A stretch of 24,853 bases of DNA from NCBI GenBank assembly GCA_028825055.1, contig JAPKAW010000005.1, positions 1 to 24,853 on the forward strand, read 5' to 3'. Origin of the DNA: Flavobacteriales bacterium. Lineage in GTDB: Bacteria > Bacteroidota > Bacteroidia > Flavobacteriales_D > Sanyastnellaceae. Positions 1 to 8,551 of the stretch are shown piece by piece. The notes below the pieces were generated by a model. The model searched no databases, was not told the DNA's origin, and worked only from the letters and a program-made list of their open reading frames with translations. Each line of letters starts with the position of its first letter. Position 1 is the stretch's first letter. A program made the position numbers and the translations under genes.

Positions 1-2180
1 CGGATGATGAACAAATGATTTTAGATACCATTGCCTTTCCACAATACGACTTTAGTGTGTTGGGTGTTGGAAATTATCAGGTTTGGGGATCTAGCGCATT
101 GGGTGGTTTTAATGCCACAACCTTAGAGGCGGGTCAACCGCTTTCTGGAGTTTTAGGGATGGAATGTGATAGCTTGAGCACATCGTACTTAGACGTGCAG
201 ATATTCGATTGTGAGAGCGCGAGCTTTTGTGAAGAGCTGTTCATTTCGGAATACGTTGAGGGCAATAGCAACAACAAAGCATTCGAGCTTTACAATCCAT
301 CTCCGGTGGCGATTGACCTTTCTGAATACAGCATGGAAACTTGGAACAATGGAGCGAGCGCTCCAACGAACACACAAGTCTTAGAGGGAACGATCGAACC
401 AAACGGGGTGTTTGTTATTGTCAATACCTTGGCAACGCCAGAGTTATTTGGTGCGGGCGATTTGGTGAGTCAGGTGACCTGGTTTAATGGCAATGACGTT
501 ATCCTATTGTATCACAACGGTGAAATTATCGACCAGATGGGTGCATTTGGAGAGGATCCCGGAACTGCTTTTGAAGTAGACGGTGGAAACGGTGAAATGG
601 CGGAGTATACCTTGGTGAGAAAAGCCAATGTTTCTCAAGGAACAACGGATTGGGAACTGGGTCAATACCAGTGGGATGTTTACCCGCAAGACACGTTTGA
701 TTTCATTGGTTTTCACAACGCAACTTGCACAGGGTCTCCTGAAATGGAAATCGGTTTTGCAGCGACGGACCTCTATATTTTTGAGGGCGCAGGGGCTGAG
801 GTTGTCATGCAAGTAGCTTACCCACTGCAAGACGTGAGCGTGATCGTTGATGTTGTTGGTGGTTCTGCTGAATCCGGCTTGGATTTCCCAGCTGTGTTTC
901 CGCTTCCGACGTATACGTTCCCAATAGGGTTATTGAATGATCAATCATTCATTTTTGCTGCGATTAACGATGAAGATCCAGAAGGGGAGGAGACAGTGGA
1001 GTTGGCAATTACCATATCTAGTGGTGAAGCGGTGTTACTCATAGATACCGTGACCATTCACATTCAACCTTCTGATTTAACCTATCCCGTTTACAACATC
1101 GCCGATGTTAGAACAGTAAATAGCGTTTTGGGAACTACAGATTCGCTTGGAGTATCCTGTGAACTGAGAGGTATTGCCCATGGTTGGAATGATTACCCGT
1201 CAGGCTTGCAGTTTACCTTAATCGACTCGACCCACGGAATCAACGTGTTCAGTCCACTGTCCGATTTTGGCTACGAACAAGTAGTCGCTGGTGACAGCTT
1301 GCGAATTCGAGGGACCATTTATCAATTTGCAGGACTGACGCAAATTGTGGCCGACACCGTGATTTACGAGGGCTCTGGTTTTCTAACGGAAGAGCCAACC
1401 TTGATTCAAACGCTTGACGAAAGCACCGAATCACACGTGGTAACATTGAAATGCGTGGAGCTTGTAGACCCCGCGCAATGGACCAACAGTGCCCCAAGCT
1501 TCGAGGTGGACATCATCACAGGGAGCATCGTTTATACGATGCGGATCGATGCCAATACAGACCTATTCTTATCTGAGGCTCCTATGGGAATGTTTTTAGT
1601 TTCGGGCATCGCCGACCAGCGAGACTTCGAAGAGCCTTATTTTGAGGGATATCGTATCTCACCACGGTATCAGTCAGATATCACAGATCCGGTGTACGCA
1701 GATTTTGAAATTGAGTCGCCATGGAACCCGAATGATGGACCACTGGAGATTACCAACAACAGTCTAGGAGCGGGTAGCTATTATTGGGACTTTGGAAACA
1801 ACGAATCAAGCGATGCTTTTGAACCGGAATTCAGTTACTCAGAGGACGGAACGTACGAAGTGACGCTCATTGCTTTCGGCGCTGACGGAAACTGCTTGCA
1901 CGAGATGACGGCGACGGTAGAAATCATCATCGTTGGCTTGGAAGAGATTAAGGCCAGCATGCAATTTTGGCCAAACCCAACAGAGGACAGGGTGTTTATG
2001 GAGTCATCGGTTGATGTTCAATCCATTCAAGTGCACACCTTACAAGGCCATCGGATTTATGAGCAAACGATTAATAGCCGTCTGACATCGCTTTCTACGA
2101 AAAACTGGCCTCCTGGCATGTATGTGGTCTCCGTAGCAACACGCTTTGGTTGGACGCAGCATAAGCTGATCAAGTCGTAA
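1..2180 (+). CDS. Secreted multidomain lamin-tail/OB-like/PKD protein with T9SS type A sorting domain (5' end outside window)
   Basis: The frame is open from base 3, so the true start lies upstream; the first ATG inside the window is at 15 (721 residues from there). Counting from that Met: residues 1-70 resemble the end of a repeated flavobacterial extracellular module (motif YDFSVLGVGNYQVWG). Residues 73-235 are a lamin-tail domain (LFISEYVEG, FELYNPS, ending DTFDFIGFH). Residues 245-352 are Calx-beta-like, with the acidic DEDPEGEE loop. Residues 358-450 look like an OB-fold or DUF5689-type domain (LRIRGTIYQFAGLTQI). Residues 560-640 are a PKD domain (YYWDFGNN, GTYEVTLIAF), and 648-721 a T9SS type A C-terminal domain (FWPNPTEDRV, PPGMYVVSV). 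The protein should be exported and delivered by T9SS to the cell surface or medium. Lamin-tail plus OB modules are known from secreted nucleases, but no catalytic domain is visible here. The sorting, lamin-tail and PKD calls are firm; the OB-like call is tentative. Confidence 0.85.
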   Translation, partial: DDEQMILDTIAFPQYDFSVLGVGNYQVWGSSALGGFNATTLEAGQPLSGVLGMECDSLSTSYLDVQIFDCESASFCEELFISEYVEGNSNNKAFELYNPSPVAIDLSEYSMETWNNGASAPTNTQVLEGTIEPNGVFVIVNTLATPELFGAGDLVSQVTWFNGNDVILLYHNGEIIDQMGAFGEDPGTAFEVDGGNGEMAEYTLVRKANVSQGTTDWELGQYQWDVYPQDTFDFIGFHNATCTGSPEMEIGFAATDLYIFEGAGAEVVMQVAYPLQDVSVIVDVVGGSAESGLDFPAVFPLPTYTFPIGLLNDQSFIFAAINDEDPEGEETVELAITISSGEAVLLIDTVTIHIQPSDLTYPVYNIADVRTVNSVLGTTDSLGVSCELRGIAHGWNDYPSGLQFTLIDSTHGINVFSPLSDFGYEQVVAGDSLRIRGTIYQFAGLTQIVADTVIYEGSGFLTEEPTLIQTLDESTESHVVTLKCVELVDPAQWTNSAPSFEVDIITGSIVYTMRIDANTDLFLSEAPMGMFLVSGIADQRDFEEPYFEGYRISPRYQSDITDPVYADFEIESPWNPNDGPLEITNNSLGAGSYYWDFGNNESSDAFEPEFSYSEDGTYEVTLIAFGADGNCLHEMTATVEIIIVGLEEIKASMQFWPNPTEDRVFMESSVDVQSIQVHTLQGHRIYEQTINSRLTSLSTKNWPPGMYVVSVATRFGWTQHKLIKS

Positions 2181-2204
2181 AGACTGCATCCATCCAAAGG
2201 GTCG

Positions 2205-3992
2205 TTAGCAGTTAGAACCAAATAAACCGAGCAGCAGGAGCAGGTCTCCAATGCTGACCACCAAATCATTGGTGAGGTCTCCTGGGCACAGGTTGGTGTT
2301 ACTGCAAACACACAACTCTAAACCGTCGACGATTCCGTCCCCATCGGTGTCAACGTCCAGAGGGTTGGTATTGTATAAGGATATTTCAAGGGCGTCGCTG
2401 ATGCCATCTCCATCGGTATCACTGCACGCGTCTCCGACACCGTCATTGTTGAAGTCGCTTTGGTCGCTATTCGCAATAGCGACGCAATTGTCAAGATTAT
2501 CGGTAGTTCCGTCGTTGTCCAAATCCGGAAACGAACCGACAAGTGACCCGATTCCAAGGTCAGCAACAATGATGTAATGGTCGGATGCCGCGAGGGCATC
2601 TCCTGATTGAAGACCGTACTGTTCCAATCGATCGGAACTCATGATATCCGTGCGTAAAGTGAAGCCATGAAGCAGGGTTGCTGAAGCATCTGACGTGATG
2701 AGGTAATCCAATTTTCCGGGCATCCATTCGCTGGACGAATTGGTCCAGGTGTAATCCATAGGCGCTTCCGATTGCAACAAAGGCCATTCGGTCAATGAGG
2801 TGCCATCCCAATCGGGATTGAAGTCGGCTCCGTATGAGTCCTCGTTACTAATATCGCCTGTTTTCAACGTGTATATTGGATTGTCGAGTCCGACCATGTT
2901 CAAGTCTCCCCCGTACACAATTGGGGTATTGGTCGCAAGGTTGGGACCTTCGCCTTCGCCCGAAATGGCATCTCGAAGAAACGCCATGTATTCATCGGCT
3001 TCGGATTGACGTTGCGCTTCACTTGAAGACCCACCACAGCATTTGAGGTGGCTGCTTGTTATCAGCAAAGGAACCCCCCACCCAGTATGTCCTTCAACCA
3101 ATACAGGAAACTGCCGATACACCTCATCAAATCCTTCAAGGATGGCTCCTTTAGAAGCCACCATTAGGTCATAATCGTCCTTGATGACACTCCATGAGGC
3201 ATCATTTTCCAAGGGAAGCCACTGATTTAGCAAACCCTGTACAAAACCGGTAGACTCATCACTGACCTCAGAAAAACCAATGATATCCGGGTCAAGCGCT
3301 TGCAAAATTCGCTCCATAGAGGCCTGTGCACCGCTTTGATCCATGCGGTTGTTCATGTTCCAAAACGCAACACGATTCAATGTTTCCTCAGGACGCTCGA
3401 GGCCCTGTGGCTGCCAAGGGCTCACGGCTTCGCTAATGGCGTGAAAAGCGCCGCCGCTAGGGAATCCCTCTCCGGTTGCACCATCATACCACATGACTCG
3501 CAGAGACGGCCCATCAACCTCTGTGGATTCGCGGTGAAAAGCCAATTCGAATTCTGTGGAACTGTAGGTGGGTGAAACATGCAGCCCGATTTCGTTGAGG
3601 GATTCAGATCCCGTTCCGCCCGAATATCGGATGGCTTGGCGATTGGGTAAATCAATGAGCAGGTCAACGCCTAGCCCCAAATTCGCATAATCCACTCCGG
3701 TCTCAAGATCATCGTCCAGATCCAGCAATATTTTGAGATCATTCGGTAAAACTTCTTCATCGAGTCCAACCTCGTCGGCGAGTATCACATGAACAAACAA
3801 CCACGCATCATTGCTCGTAATTCCAACCGAAACAAAAGAACCGACTCCATCTCCTGCTTCGAAGTGCTCGATATTACTCCAGTCACCGAATTCATTGTCC
3901 AACTGAATTTGAGCGGAGCTCCAAGATGCCATTAGGATGCAGCTAGTCGTTAAAAAAAACCGCAGGTTTCGAAAAGAAGAAAATACAATCAT
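2205..3992 (-). CDS. Exported endonuclease/exonuclease/phosphatase-family protein with TSP type 3 repeats and dockerin-like tail
   Basis: I take the ATG at 3992 (595 residues) because it begins a good signal peptide (MIVFSSFRNLRFFL then a hydrophobic run ending WSSAQ); the upstream 15 codons would overlap the divergent gene. Residues about 30-165 form a beta-rich, DOMON/CBM9-like region. The EEP phosphodiesterase fold follows (about 190-480), with hallmarks VAFWNMNNR, GFSEVSD (metal-binding Glu), SSHLKCCGG, YGGDLNMVG (Asp/Asn), GKLDYLI and AASDHYIIVADLG (Asp-His pair). Acidic DxDxDG thrombospondin type 3 repeats come next (DTDGDGISD, DVDTDGDGIVDG). The last 27 residues, starting CPGDLTND, resemble one calcium loop of a dockerin. 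This is probably an extracellular nuclease or phosphodiesterase; the substrate cannot be read from sequence. There is no T9SS type A or B domain at the C-terminus. It converges with the upstream lamin-tail gene, 24 bp apart. Confidence 0.85.
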   Translation of the reverse strand: MIVFSSFRNLRFFLTTSCILMASWSSAQIQLDNEFGDWSNIEHFEAGDGVGSFVSVGITSNDAWLFVHVILADEVGLDEEVLPNDLKILLDLDDDLETGVDYANLGLGVDLLIDLPNRQAIRYSGGTGSESLNEIGLHVSPTYSSTEFELAFHRESTEVDGPSLRVMWYDGATGEGFPSGGAFHAISEAVSPWQPQGLERPEETLNRVAFWNMNNRMDQSGAQASMERILQALDPDIIGFSEVSDESTGFVQGLLNQWLPLENDASWSVIKDDYDLMVASKGAILEGFDEVYRQFPVLVEGHTGWGVPLLITSSHLKCCGGSSSEAQRQSEADEYMAFLRDAISGEGEGPNLATNTPIVYGGDLNMVGLDNPIYTLKTGDISNEDSYGADFNPDWDGTSLTEWPLLQSEAPMDYTWTNSSSEWMPGKLDYLITSDASATLLHGFTLRTDIMSSDRLEQYGLQSGDALAASDHYIIVADLGIGSLVGSFPDLDNDGTTDNLDNCVAIANSDQSDFNNDGVGDACSDTDGDGISDALEISLYNTNPLDVDTDGDGIVDGLELCVCSNTNLCPGDLTNDLVVSIGDLLLLLGLFGSNC

Positions 3993-3997
3993 GTGGA

Positions 3998-4005
3998 CGA
4001 AGTTA
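3998..4005 (-). promoter_or_regulatory. Candidate -7 box for the EEP gene
   Basis: On the minus strand this reads TAACTTCG, seven of eight matches to the Bacteroidota -7 consensus TAnnTTTG. It ends 5 nt before the ATG at 3992, so transcription would begin at or very near the start codon. No clear TTG -33 box is visible. Inference from spacing and consensus only. Confidence 0.35.
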
Positions 4006-4009
4006 CGGG

Positions 4010-4017
4010 TAGATTTG
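4010..4017 (+). promoter_or_regulatory. Candidate -7 box for the DMT transporter gene
   Basis: TAGATTTG matches the Bacteroidota -7 consensus TAnnTTTG exactly and lies 5 nt before the ATG at 4023, predicting a leaderless or nearly leaderless mRNA. The -33 position would fall inside the divergent EEP gene, and I see no clear TTG there. Confidence 0.45.
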
Positions 4018-4022
4018 CCGTT

Positions 4023-4946
4023 ATGAATCGCAGGCAAAGCTCCTTGATTTTACATATGATTGTGCTGATTTTCGGGTTTACCGGAATCCTCGGTAAATTG
4101 ATTTCCCTAGACGCGGAGCGCCTTGTTTTTTGGCGGGTTTTTCTGGGTGGATCTTTGGTGATGGTTTGGCTGCTGTTCCGAGGAAAATTAGTGCGATTCA
4201 AGCTAAAAACAGCAGCGCAAGTGGCGTTTGTCGGGTGTGTCGCCGCAGGGCATTGGATTGCTTTTTTTGCTGCCATCAAAGTGAGCAATGTGTCCATTGC
4301 CCTGGCTACACTTGCCACTACTCCTTTGTTTGTGAGTTTCATTGAACCGTTGGTGCATCGTAGAAAGTTGGATTGGCGTGAAATGTTGCTGGGTTTGGTG
4401 ATTTTAGTTGGCCTTTTGGTGCTGCTTATGGGGCCTAAAGTGACCACTGGAGGGTTTGCTTTGGACTCAAGTGATTATTACTTGGGGATTTCATTGGCAT
4501 TGGTGTCTGCGTTTTTAGCCGGTGTTTTTAGTACGCTCAATTCGGTTTTGGTCAGACAGTACGACGCGTCAAATTTGACGCGGTTGGAGTTGTTGAGCGC
4601 GGCAGCTGTTCTTGCCGTGGTTTTTCTCTTGCAGCCAAAGGGGCGCTCATTGGACTTTTGGACTGTTCCAACATCCGATTGGCTGTGGTTGGGTTTGCTG
4701 GCTAGCGTTGCTACGGCATTCGCATTCTTAATGAGTATCGAGGTCATGCGAAAACTATCCCCCTTCACCACAGCAGTCGCCATCAACATGGAGCCTGTTT
4801 ACGCGATCGTATTTGCGTCTTGGATTTTTGGAGAAGAGGAACAAATGGGACCGTGGTTCTACGCTGGAACGTTGATTATCGTCGGCGCAGTGTTTGTCGA
4901 CGCCGCGCTCAAACGCCGTGCAGTAAAAGGCACACAAGCAAACTGA
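4023..4946 (+). CDS. DMT-superfamily (EamA) transporter
   Basis: This is an integral inner-membrane protein of about 307 residues with roughly ten hydrophobic segments in two EamA halves. The first opens with the typical Bacteroidota pattern HMIVLIFGFTGILGKLI; the second starts near YLGISLALVSAFLAG. The C-terminal half ends with AVAINMEPVYAIVFAS and FYAGTLIIVGAVF, characteristic of EamA repeats. Members move metabolites or drugs across the inner membrane, and the substrate cannot be assigned. I chose ATG 4023 over the GTG at 3993 because an exact -7 box lies just upstream and the 3993 start would directly abut the divergent gene. The stop is one base from the convergent hemW stop. Confidence 0.85.
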   Translation: MNRRQSSLILHMIVLIFGFTGILGKLISLDAERLVFWRVFLGGSLVMVWLLFRGKLVRFKLKTAAQVAFVGCVAAGHWIAFFAAIKVSNVSIALATLATTPLFVSFIEPLVHRRKLDWREMLLGLVILVGLLVLLMGPKVTTGGFALDSSDYYLGISLALVSAFLAGVFSTLNSVLVRQYDASNLTRLELLSAAAVLAVVFLLQPKGRSLDFWTVPTSDWLWLGLLASVATAFAFLMSIEVMRKLSPFTTAVAINMEPVYAIVFASWIFGEEEQMGPWFYAGTLIIVGAVFVDAALKRRAVKGTQAN

Positions 4947-4947
4947 T

Positions 4948-6087
4948 TCAACCGTTCACCCAGAACAATTCGGAGGCAATGGCATCCGCAAACAACCAGT
5001 TGTCTTCAGGAATACGGAAGGATCCGCTGGGCAGCTCAATTAATTCACACTTAAGCACAGCAGACTGCCATGCTTGTGCGTCTGCGGTTCTCGGATCTCT
5101 TCCATACACAGCGTTGAGTTGCTCGGGATTGATTCCTTCCATCGTCCGTAAACCCGTCATGACCCGTTCATTAAACCGATCAGACGTTTTGAGTATATCG
5201 ACCTCAATGGGGAGATCGAGCAATGATTTTGATTGTTGAATCGCTTTGACATAGCGCCTGTTGTTTGAAACGTGGGCATATCGATGGGTGCCATCAAAAC
5301 CATGAGCTCCTGGTCCGACGCCCCAAAACGGAACCCCCTTCCAGTAGTTGCGATTGTGTATTGCATGGCCCCCAGGACGTGCGAAATTTGACACCTCGTA
5401 GTGTTCGAATCCAGCCGTTTGAGCACGTGAGCAGAGCGTGTGATAAGCGGCCACTACGGCTTCGTCTGTAGCGGTTTTTTGCTTTCCTTGTTTTACCTGA
5501 TAACCCAATGCTGTCTTGGGTTCGATAGTCAAAATGTAAGCAGACAAATGGTCAATCGGCAGGTCCAGCATACGGTCGATATCACGTTCCCAAGCGGGAG
5601 CGGGCCGATCAGGCAACCCGTAGATTAAATCGCCGGTAATGTGCTCAAAACCGGCTTCAGCCGCCATACGAATCGCTTTTTCAGCGGTGTCTCCGGTATG
5701 GGCTCGATTCATCCAACTCAAGATGGCATCATCAAACGTTTGCACTCCGATTGACAACCGGGTGACTCCCATTTTTAACCAAGCTTCTAATTTTTCAGAA
5801 GTAATGTCCTCCGGATTGGCCTCTAGAGTGACCTCCTTTTTTGTGTTGGATATGGATTGGATGGTTTGCATCATCCGCTCCAATCCCTTTACAGGAAATA
5901 AGGAAGGAGTCCCGCCACCGAAGTACACGGTGCTAATTTCTTCTGAAACCCCTGTGCCGCGCCAAAGCAACTCACGCATCAATGCCCCCTCCATTTCCTC
6001 CAAATTATCCAATTGGGTTGAAAAATGGAAGTCACAATAATGACACGCAGTTCTACAGAATGGAATGTGAATGTAAATCCCGAACAC
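4948..6087 (-). CDS. hemW: Radical SAM heme chaperone HemW
   Basis: The protein has about 379 residues from a GTG start at 6087 (VFGIYIHIPFC). The frame stays open 68 codons further upstream, but that part has no family similarity and overlaps the biotin-carrier gene. The radical SAM cluster motif CRTACHYCDF (Cys 11, 15, 18) has Phe where the coproporphyrinogen oxidase HemN has its extra Cys, which favours HemW. Other landmarks are STVYFGGGTPSLFP, LEANPEDIT, RLSIGVQTFDD and HYEVSNFARPG. HemW binds heme and is thought to insert it into target proteins; older annotation calls it oxygen-independent coproporphyrinogen III oxidase-like. The gene is divergent from the biotin-carrier gene, with only 39 bp between them. 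Confidence 0.9.
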   Translation of the reverse strand: MFGIYIHIPFCRTACHYCDFHFSTQLDNLEEMEGALMRELLWRGTGVSEEISTVYFGGGTPSLFPVKGLERMMQTIQSISNTKKEVTLEANPEDITSEKLEAWLKMGVTRLSIGVQTFDDAILSWMNRAHTGDTAEKAIRMAAEAGFEHITGDLIYGLPDRPAPAWERDIDRMLDLPIDHLSAYILTIEPKTALGYQVKQGKQKTATDEAVVAAYHTLCSRAQTAGFEHYEVSNFARPGGHAIHNRNYWKGVPFWGVGPGAHGFDGTHRYAHVSNNRRYVKAIQQSKSLLDLPIEVDILKTSDRFNERVMTGLRTMEGINPEQLNAVYGRDPRTADAQAWQSAVLKCELIELPSGSFRIPEDNWLFADAIASELFWVNG

Positions 6088-6114
6088 GCCCCCAAGTTCG
6101 CTCCAAAATCCTCC

Positions 6115-6121
6115 TAACTTG
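6115..6121 (+). promoter_or_regulatory. Weak candidate -7 box before the biotin-carrier gene
   Basis: TAACTTG is one T short of TAnnTTTG and ends 5 nt before the ATG at 6127, the same geometry as the better-matched boxes at 4010 and 17003. It is imperfect, so it is offered as a weak candidate promoter for the 6127-10541 gene string. Confidence 0.25.
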
Positions 6122-6126
6122 CCTTC

Positions 6127-6615
6127 ATGGAATGGGAAGTACGATGGCCTGATGGTCAAACTGAACAGGTTCAAGGAGATGCAGCATCTTCTTGGGATTG
6201 GAAACCGGTAGGTGACGGTGTTTTTGATGTGCGAATGGGCCATCGAAATGTGCGAGTGGAACTGGTAAATGGGCCAGACAATGCGGGCCATGTAATGGTG
6301 CGTGTCAATGGTGTGGAACGCCAGCTGCAGGTGTTAGATCGTCAGATGTTACTGCTGGAATCCATGGGTATGAGTAGCGTGGAAACGGGACTCGAAATGG
6401 AAGTGCTGGCTCCGATGCCAGGCAAGGTTCTCTCTGTTGGAGTTGCAAAAGGCGAAACGGTGGAAGAAGGAGATGCGTTGCTAGTTTTGGAGGCCATGAA
6501 AATGGAAAATGTCATTCGCGCCCCACGCGCAGGGGTTCTTGCAAGCGTCGAAGTGGGGTCGGGAATTGCGGTAGAAAAAGGAACAGCGTTGGTCACATAT
6601 GAATCGGAATCATGA
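6127..6615 (+). CDS. Biotin carboxyl carrier (biotin/lipoyl-domain) protein
   Basis: The protein has 162 residues. The C-terminal 70 are a biotinyl domain: MEVLAPMPGKVLSV, then the biotinylation motif EAMKMEN with the acceptor lysine at residue 125, then APRAGVL. The N-terminal 85 residues are a beta-rich region like those preceding the biotinyl domain in acyl-CoA carboxylase carrier subunits. It should carry carboxybiotin between a biotin carboxylase and a carboxyltransferase (acetyl-CoA, propionyl-CoA or a related acyl-CoA carboxylase) in the cytoplasm. No carboxylase or transferase subunit lies in the window, so the partner enzyme is unknown. The stop overlaps the next start (ATGA), implying translational coupling to a T9SS cargo gene. 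Confidence 0.88.
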   Translation: MEWEVRWPDGQTEQVQGDAASSWDWKPVGDGVFDVRMGHRNVRVELVNGPDNAGHVMVRVNGVERQLQVLDRQMLLLESMGMSSVETGLEMEVLAPMPGKVLSVGVAKGETVEEGDALLVLEAMKMENVIRAPRAGVLASVEVGSGIAVEKGTALVTYESES

Positions 6616-7607
6616 AGCGTTTAATTGCCATGAAGAAATACTTTGGTTTGGTCCTGCTTGCTTTTACGGTTGCGCTGCAGGCGCAAGATTGCAGCAACCC
6701 GGTTCCCGTATGTGGTGAAATTCCAGAAGCGATTACATTGAATTTTAATCAAAGCCTGGAGATAGATTGCTTGAATGCACCCTTCGTAACGGTGGTTGAA
6801 TTCATGTCCAACGGAGATTTTGTAAATACCGGTTCTGCTACCTTGGACATTACGGGTGTCACTTGTCAAACGGATGGAATAGATGATGTTATTGAGTGTG
6901 TTATTGTCAAGCCAGACCCCCAAGATTTATGCAATGTCGCCGCATATGAAATGGTCTCGCCGTGTGCCGAAATTGCTGGAGATTTTGCTTTGCAAACGGA
7001 TGGCTTGTTGCCCAACACCACGTACTTGATTTTAATCGGCACTGCGCACGACCCGTCGGCAACACCTTGCAATGTTTCATTGATTCTGTCGGGACCGGCC
7101 GTTTCAATTAATGCTTGCTGTACATCCAATATCGCGCCTGGACAAGCCGTGACTTTGACGGTCACAGGGGGAAACGAAGACCTGGGATATACGTGGTTTC
7201 CTGAATACGGTATTTCGTCCGCAACGGGACCCGAAGTAATTGCGTCGCCAAGCATCACAACTACGTACTCAGTATCGGGCTTTTTTGGAGGGTGTCAGTA
7301 TACCGATGCGGTGACCATCAGTGTCGGAAACCCCTTAGGCATCCCAACGAGTTTTACACCAAACGGCGACTACATCAATGACGTTTGGACGATCGAAGGT
7401 TTACTCCCGTACGATTTAGCTGACGTGCGCATCTTTGACCGTTGGGGGCAGCTGGTTCATCGCAGTATTGGGTACATCCAGGCATGGGATGGAAGACGCG
7501 GCGGAACGGATGTTCCGGAGGGCACGTATTACTATGCGATTGATCTGAACGATCCATTGCTTGTTGACTTTCAAACCATCACCGGCTTTATCAGTGTTAT
7601 CCGATGA
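6612..7607 (+). CDS. Secreted protein with gliding-motility-type (T9SS type B) C-terminal domain
   Basis: The protein has 331 residues; an internal ATG six codons in (MKKYFGLVLLAF) is an alternative start. A signal peptide ends near LQAQ. The mature part is Cys-rich (paired cysteines through residues 27-170), followed by an Ig/PKD-like segment (about 170-238, VTLTVTGGNEDLGYTWFP). The C-terminal 88 residues are the gliding-motility-associated (type B) sorting domain: PTSFTPNGDYINDVW, VRIFDRWGQLVHR, WDGRRGG, VPEGTYYYAIDL. Type B cargo is exported by T9SS and generally attached to the surface with help from a PorP/SprF partner; such a gene follows directly (ATGA overlap at 7604). The role of the N-terminal domain is not recognised; adhesion is only a guess. 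Confidence 0.88.
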   Translation: MKRLIAMKKYFGLVLLAFTVALQAQDCSNPVPVCGEIPEAITLNFNQSLEIDCLNAPFVTVVEFMSNGDFVNTGSATLDITGVTCQTDGIDDVIECVIVKPDPQDLCNVAAYEMVSPCAEIAGDFALQTDGLLPNTTYLILIGTAHDPSATPCNVSLILSGPAVSINACCTSNIAPGQAVTLTVTGGNEDLGYTWFPEYGISSATGPEVIASPSITTTYSVSGFFGGCQYTDAVTISVGNPLGIPTSFTPNGDYINDVWTIEGLLPYDLADVRIFDRWGQLVHRSIGYIQAWDGRRGGTDVPEGTYYYAIDLNDPLLVDFQTITGFISVIR

Positions 7608-8551
7608 AACAATTTCACACACCTTTTTTGACGGGACTGCTGGTGTTTTTGTTCTTCGCCACTTCAGGCCAATCCCAGCAATTTCCGATTCGGACAACAG
7701 CTATGATGAACCCATTCCAAGACCACCCTGCCATGGCGGGTGTATTGGGTTGCATGGACTTGCACATGGGCTATCGAAACCAATGGTCAGGAATTGAAGG
7801 CGCCCCGCAGACGTCGTTTGCCAATTTACATGGGCAAAAGGCGGCACAAGGACAAGACTTTCATGGGTTTGGGGGACGCGTTGAATCCGACGAAGCAGGG
7901 GCTTGGGGGTATACCTCCGTCAATTTTGCTTACGCTTATAACCTGAGGCTTTCTACAGGCGCTCGCTTGGCCATGGGCTTCAGTGCAGGGTTTTTCCAAC
8001 ATCGACTTGACTTGAGTTTACTGGACATGCCCGAAGTACAAGGCACCAACGACCCTGCAATCATGGGTTCAAGCCAATTCATCGCTCCTATGCTGGACGC
8101 CGGTGTTTGGTTCTACGACCGCACGAAGTACGTAGGCTTGACCATCCAAAATGTGACGCAACCGTCCATGGAGAAAATCAGCCAGTACGGAAAGCTGAGA
8201 CGCCACGTGGTGATGATGGCAGGTTCAGAGGTAGAGTTGGACGGACCGTGGATGTTTCTTCCTTCCGGGCAAGTGCGCATGGCAAAGGGCGTTCCAATTT
8301 CCGCGGAGTTGATGGCCTTGGCGCGTTACAACGATGTGGTTGGAGTGGGCATCGGATACCGCACCCAAAGTGCATTTATTGTGGCTGCTCAGATAAAAGT
8401 CTTAGAATACCTCTCGATTGGATATGCGTATGAGATGAACGTTTCGCCATTGAGTGGTGCAGGCCCTCGGACCCATGAAATTGTCATTGGTATCAACGGT
8501 TGTTCGGGCAAACCGGGCGGTAGAACCATTCCCTGTCCTGCATACAATTGA
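7604..8551 (+). CDS. PorP/SprF-family T9SS outer-membrane protein
   Basis: The protein has 315 residues with an N-terminal signal peptide (hydrophobic LTGLLVFLFFATSG, then QSQQ). The family pattern follows: MMNPFQDHPAMAGV, the YRNQWSGI motif and FANLHG, then alternating amphipathic beta strands typical of a small outer-membrane barrel (GAWGYTSVNFAYAY, LAMGFSAGFFQHRLDL, YVGLTIQNVTQPS). SprF is needed for surface delivery of the type B adhesin SprB in Flavobacterium, and homologues are usually encoded next to their cargo, as here (4-nt overlap with the type B protein gene). I infer that it anchors or assists the product of the preceding gene. The following kinase gene starts on the last base of this stop codon. 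Confidence 0.87.
   Translation: MKQFHTPFLTGLLVFLFFATSGQSQQFPIRTTAMMNPFQDHPAMAGVLGCMDLHMGYRNQWSGIEGAPQTSFANLHGQKAAQGQDFHGFGGRVESDEAGAWGYTSVNFAYAYNLRLSTGARLAMGFSAGFFQHRLDLSLLDMPEVQGTNDPAIMGSSQFIAPMLDAGVWFYDRTKYVGLTIQNVTQPSMEKISQYGKLRRHVVMMAGSEVELDGPWMFLPSGQVRMAKGVPISAELMALARYNDVVGVGIGYRTQSAFIVAAQIKVLEYLSIGYAYEMNVSPLSGAGPRTHEIVIGINGCSGKPGGRTIPCPAYN

Noticed and set aside
2205..2530. Repeated CCATCGGTxTC-like DNA motifs as a repeat array
   Set aside because: They are explained by codons for DTDGDG thrombospondin type 3 repeats on the minus strand.
6088..6291. 68-codon N-terminal extension of the hemW frame to an ATG at 6291
   Set aside because: It has no HemW similarity and overlaps the biotin-carrier gene; the family normally starts just before IYIHIPFC.
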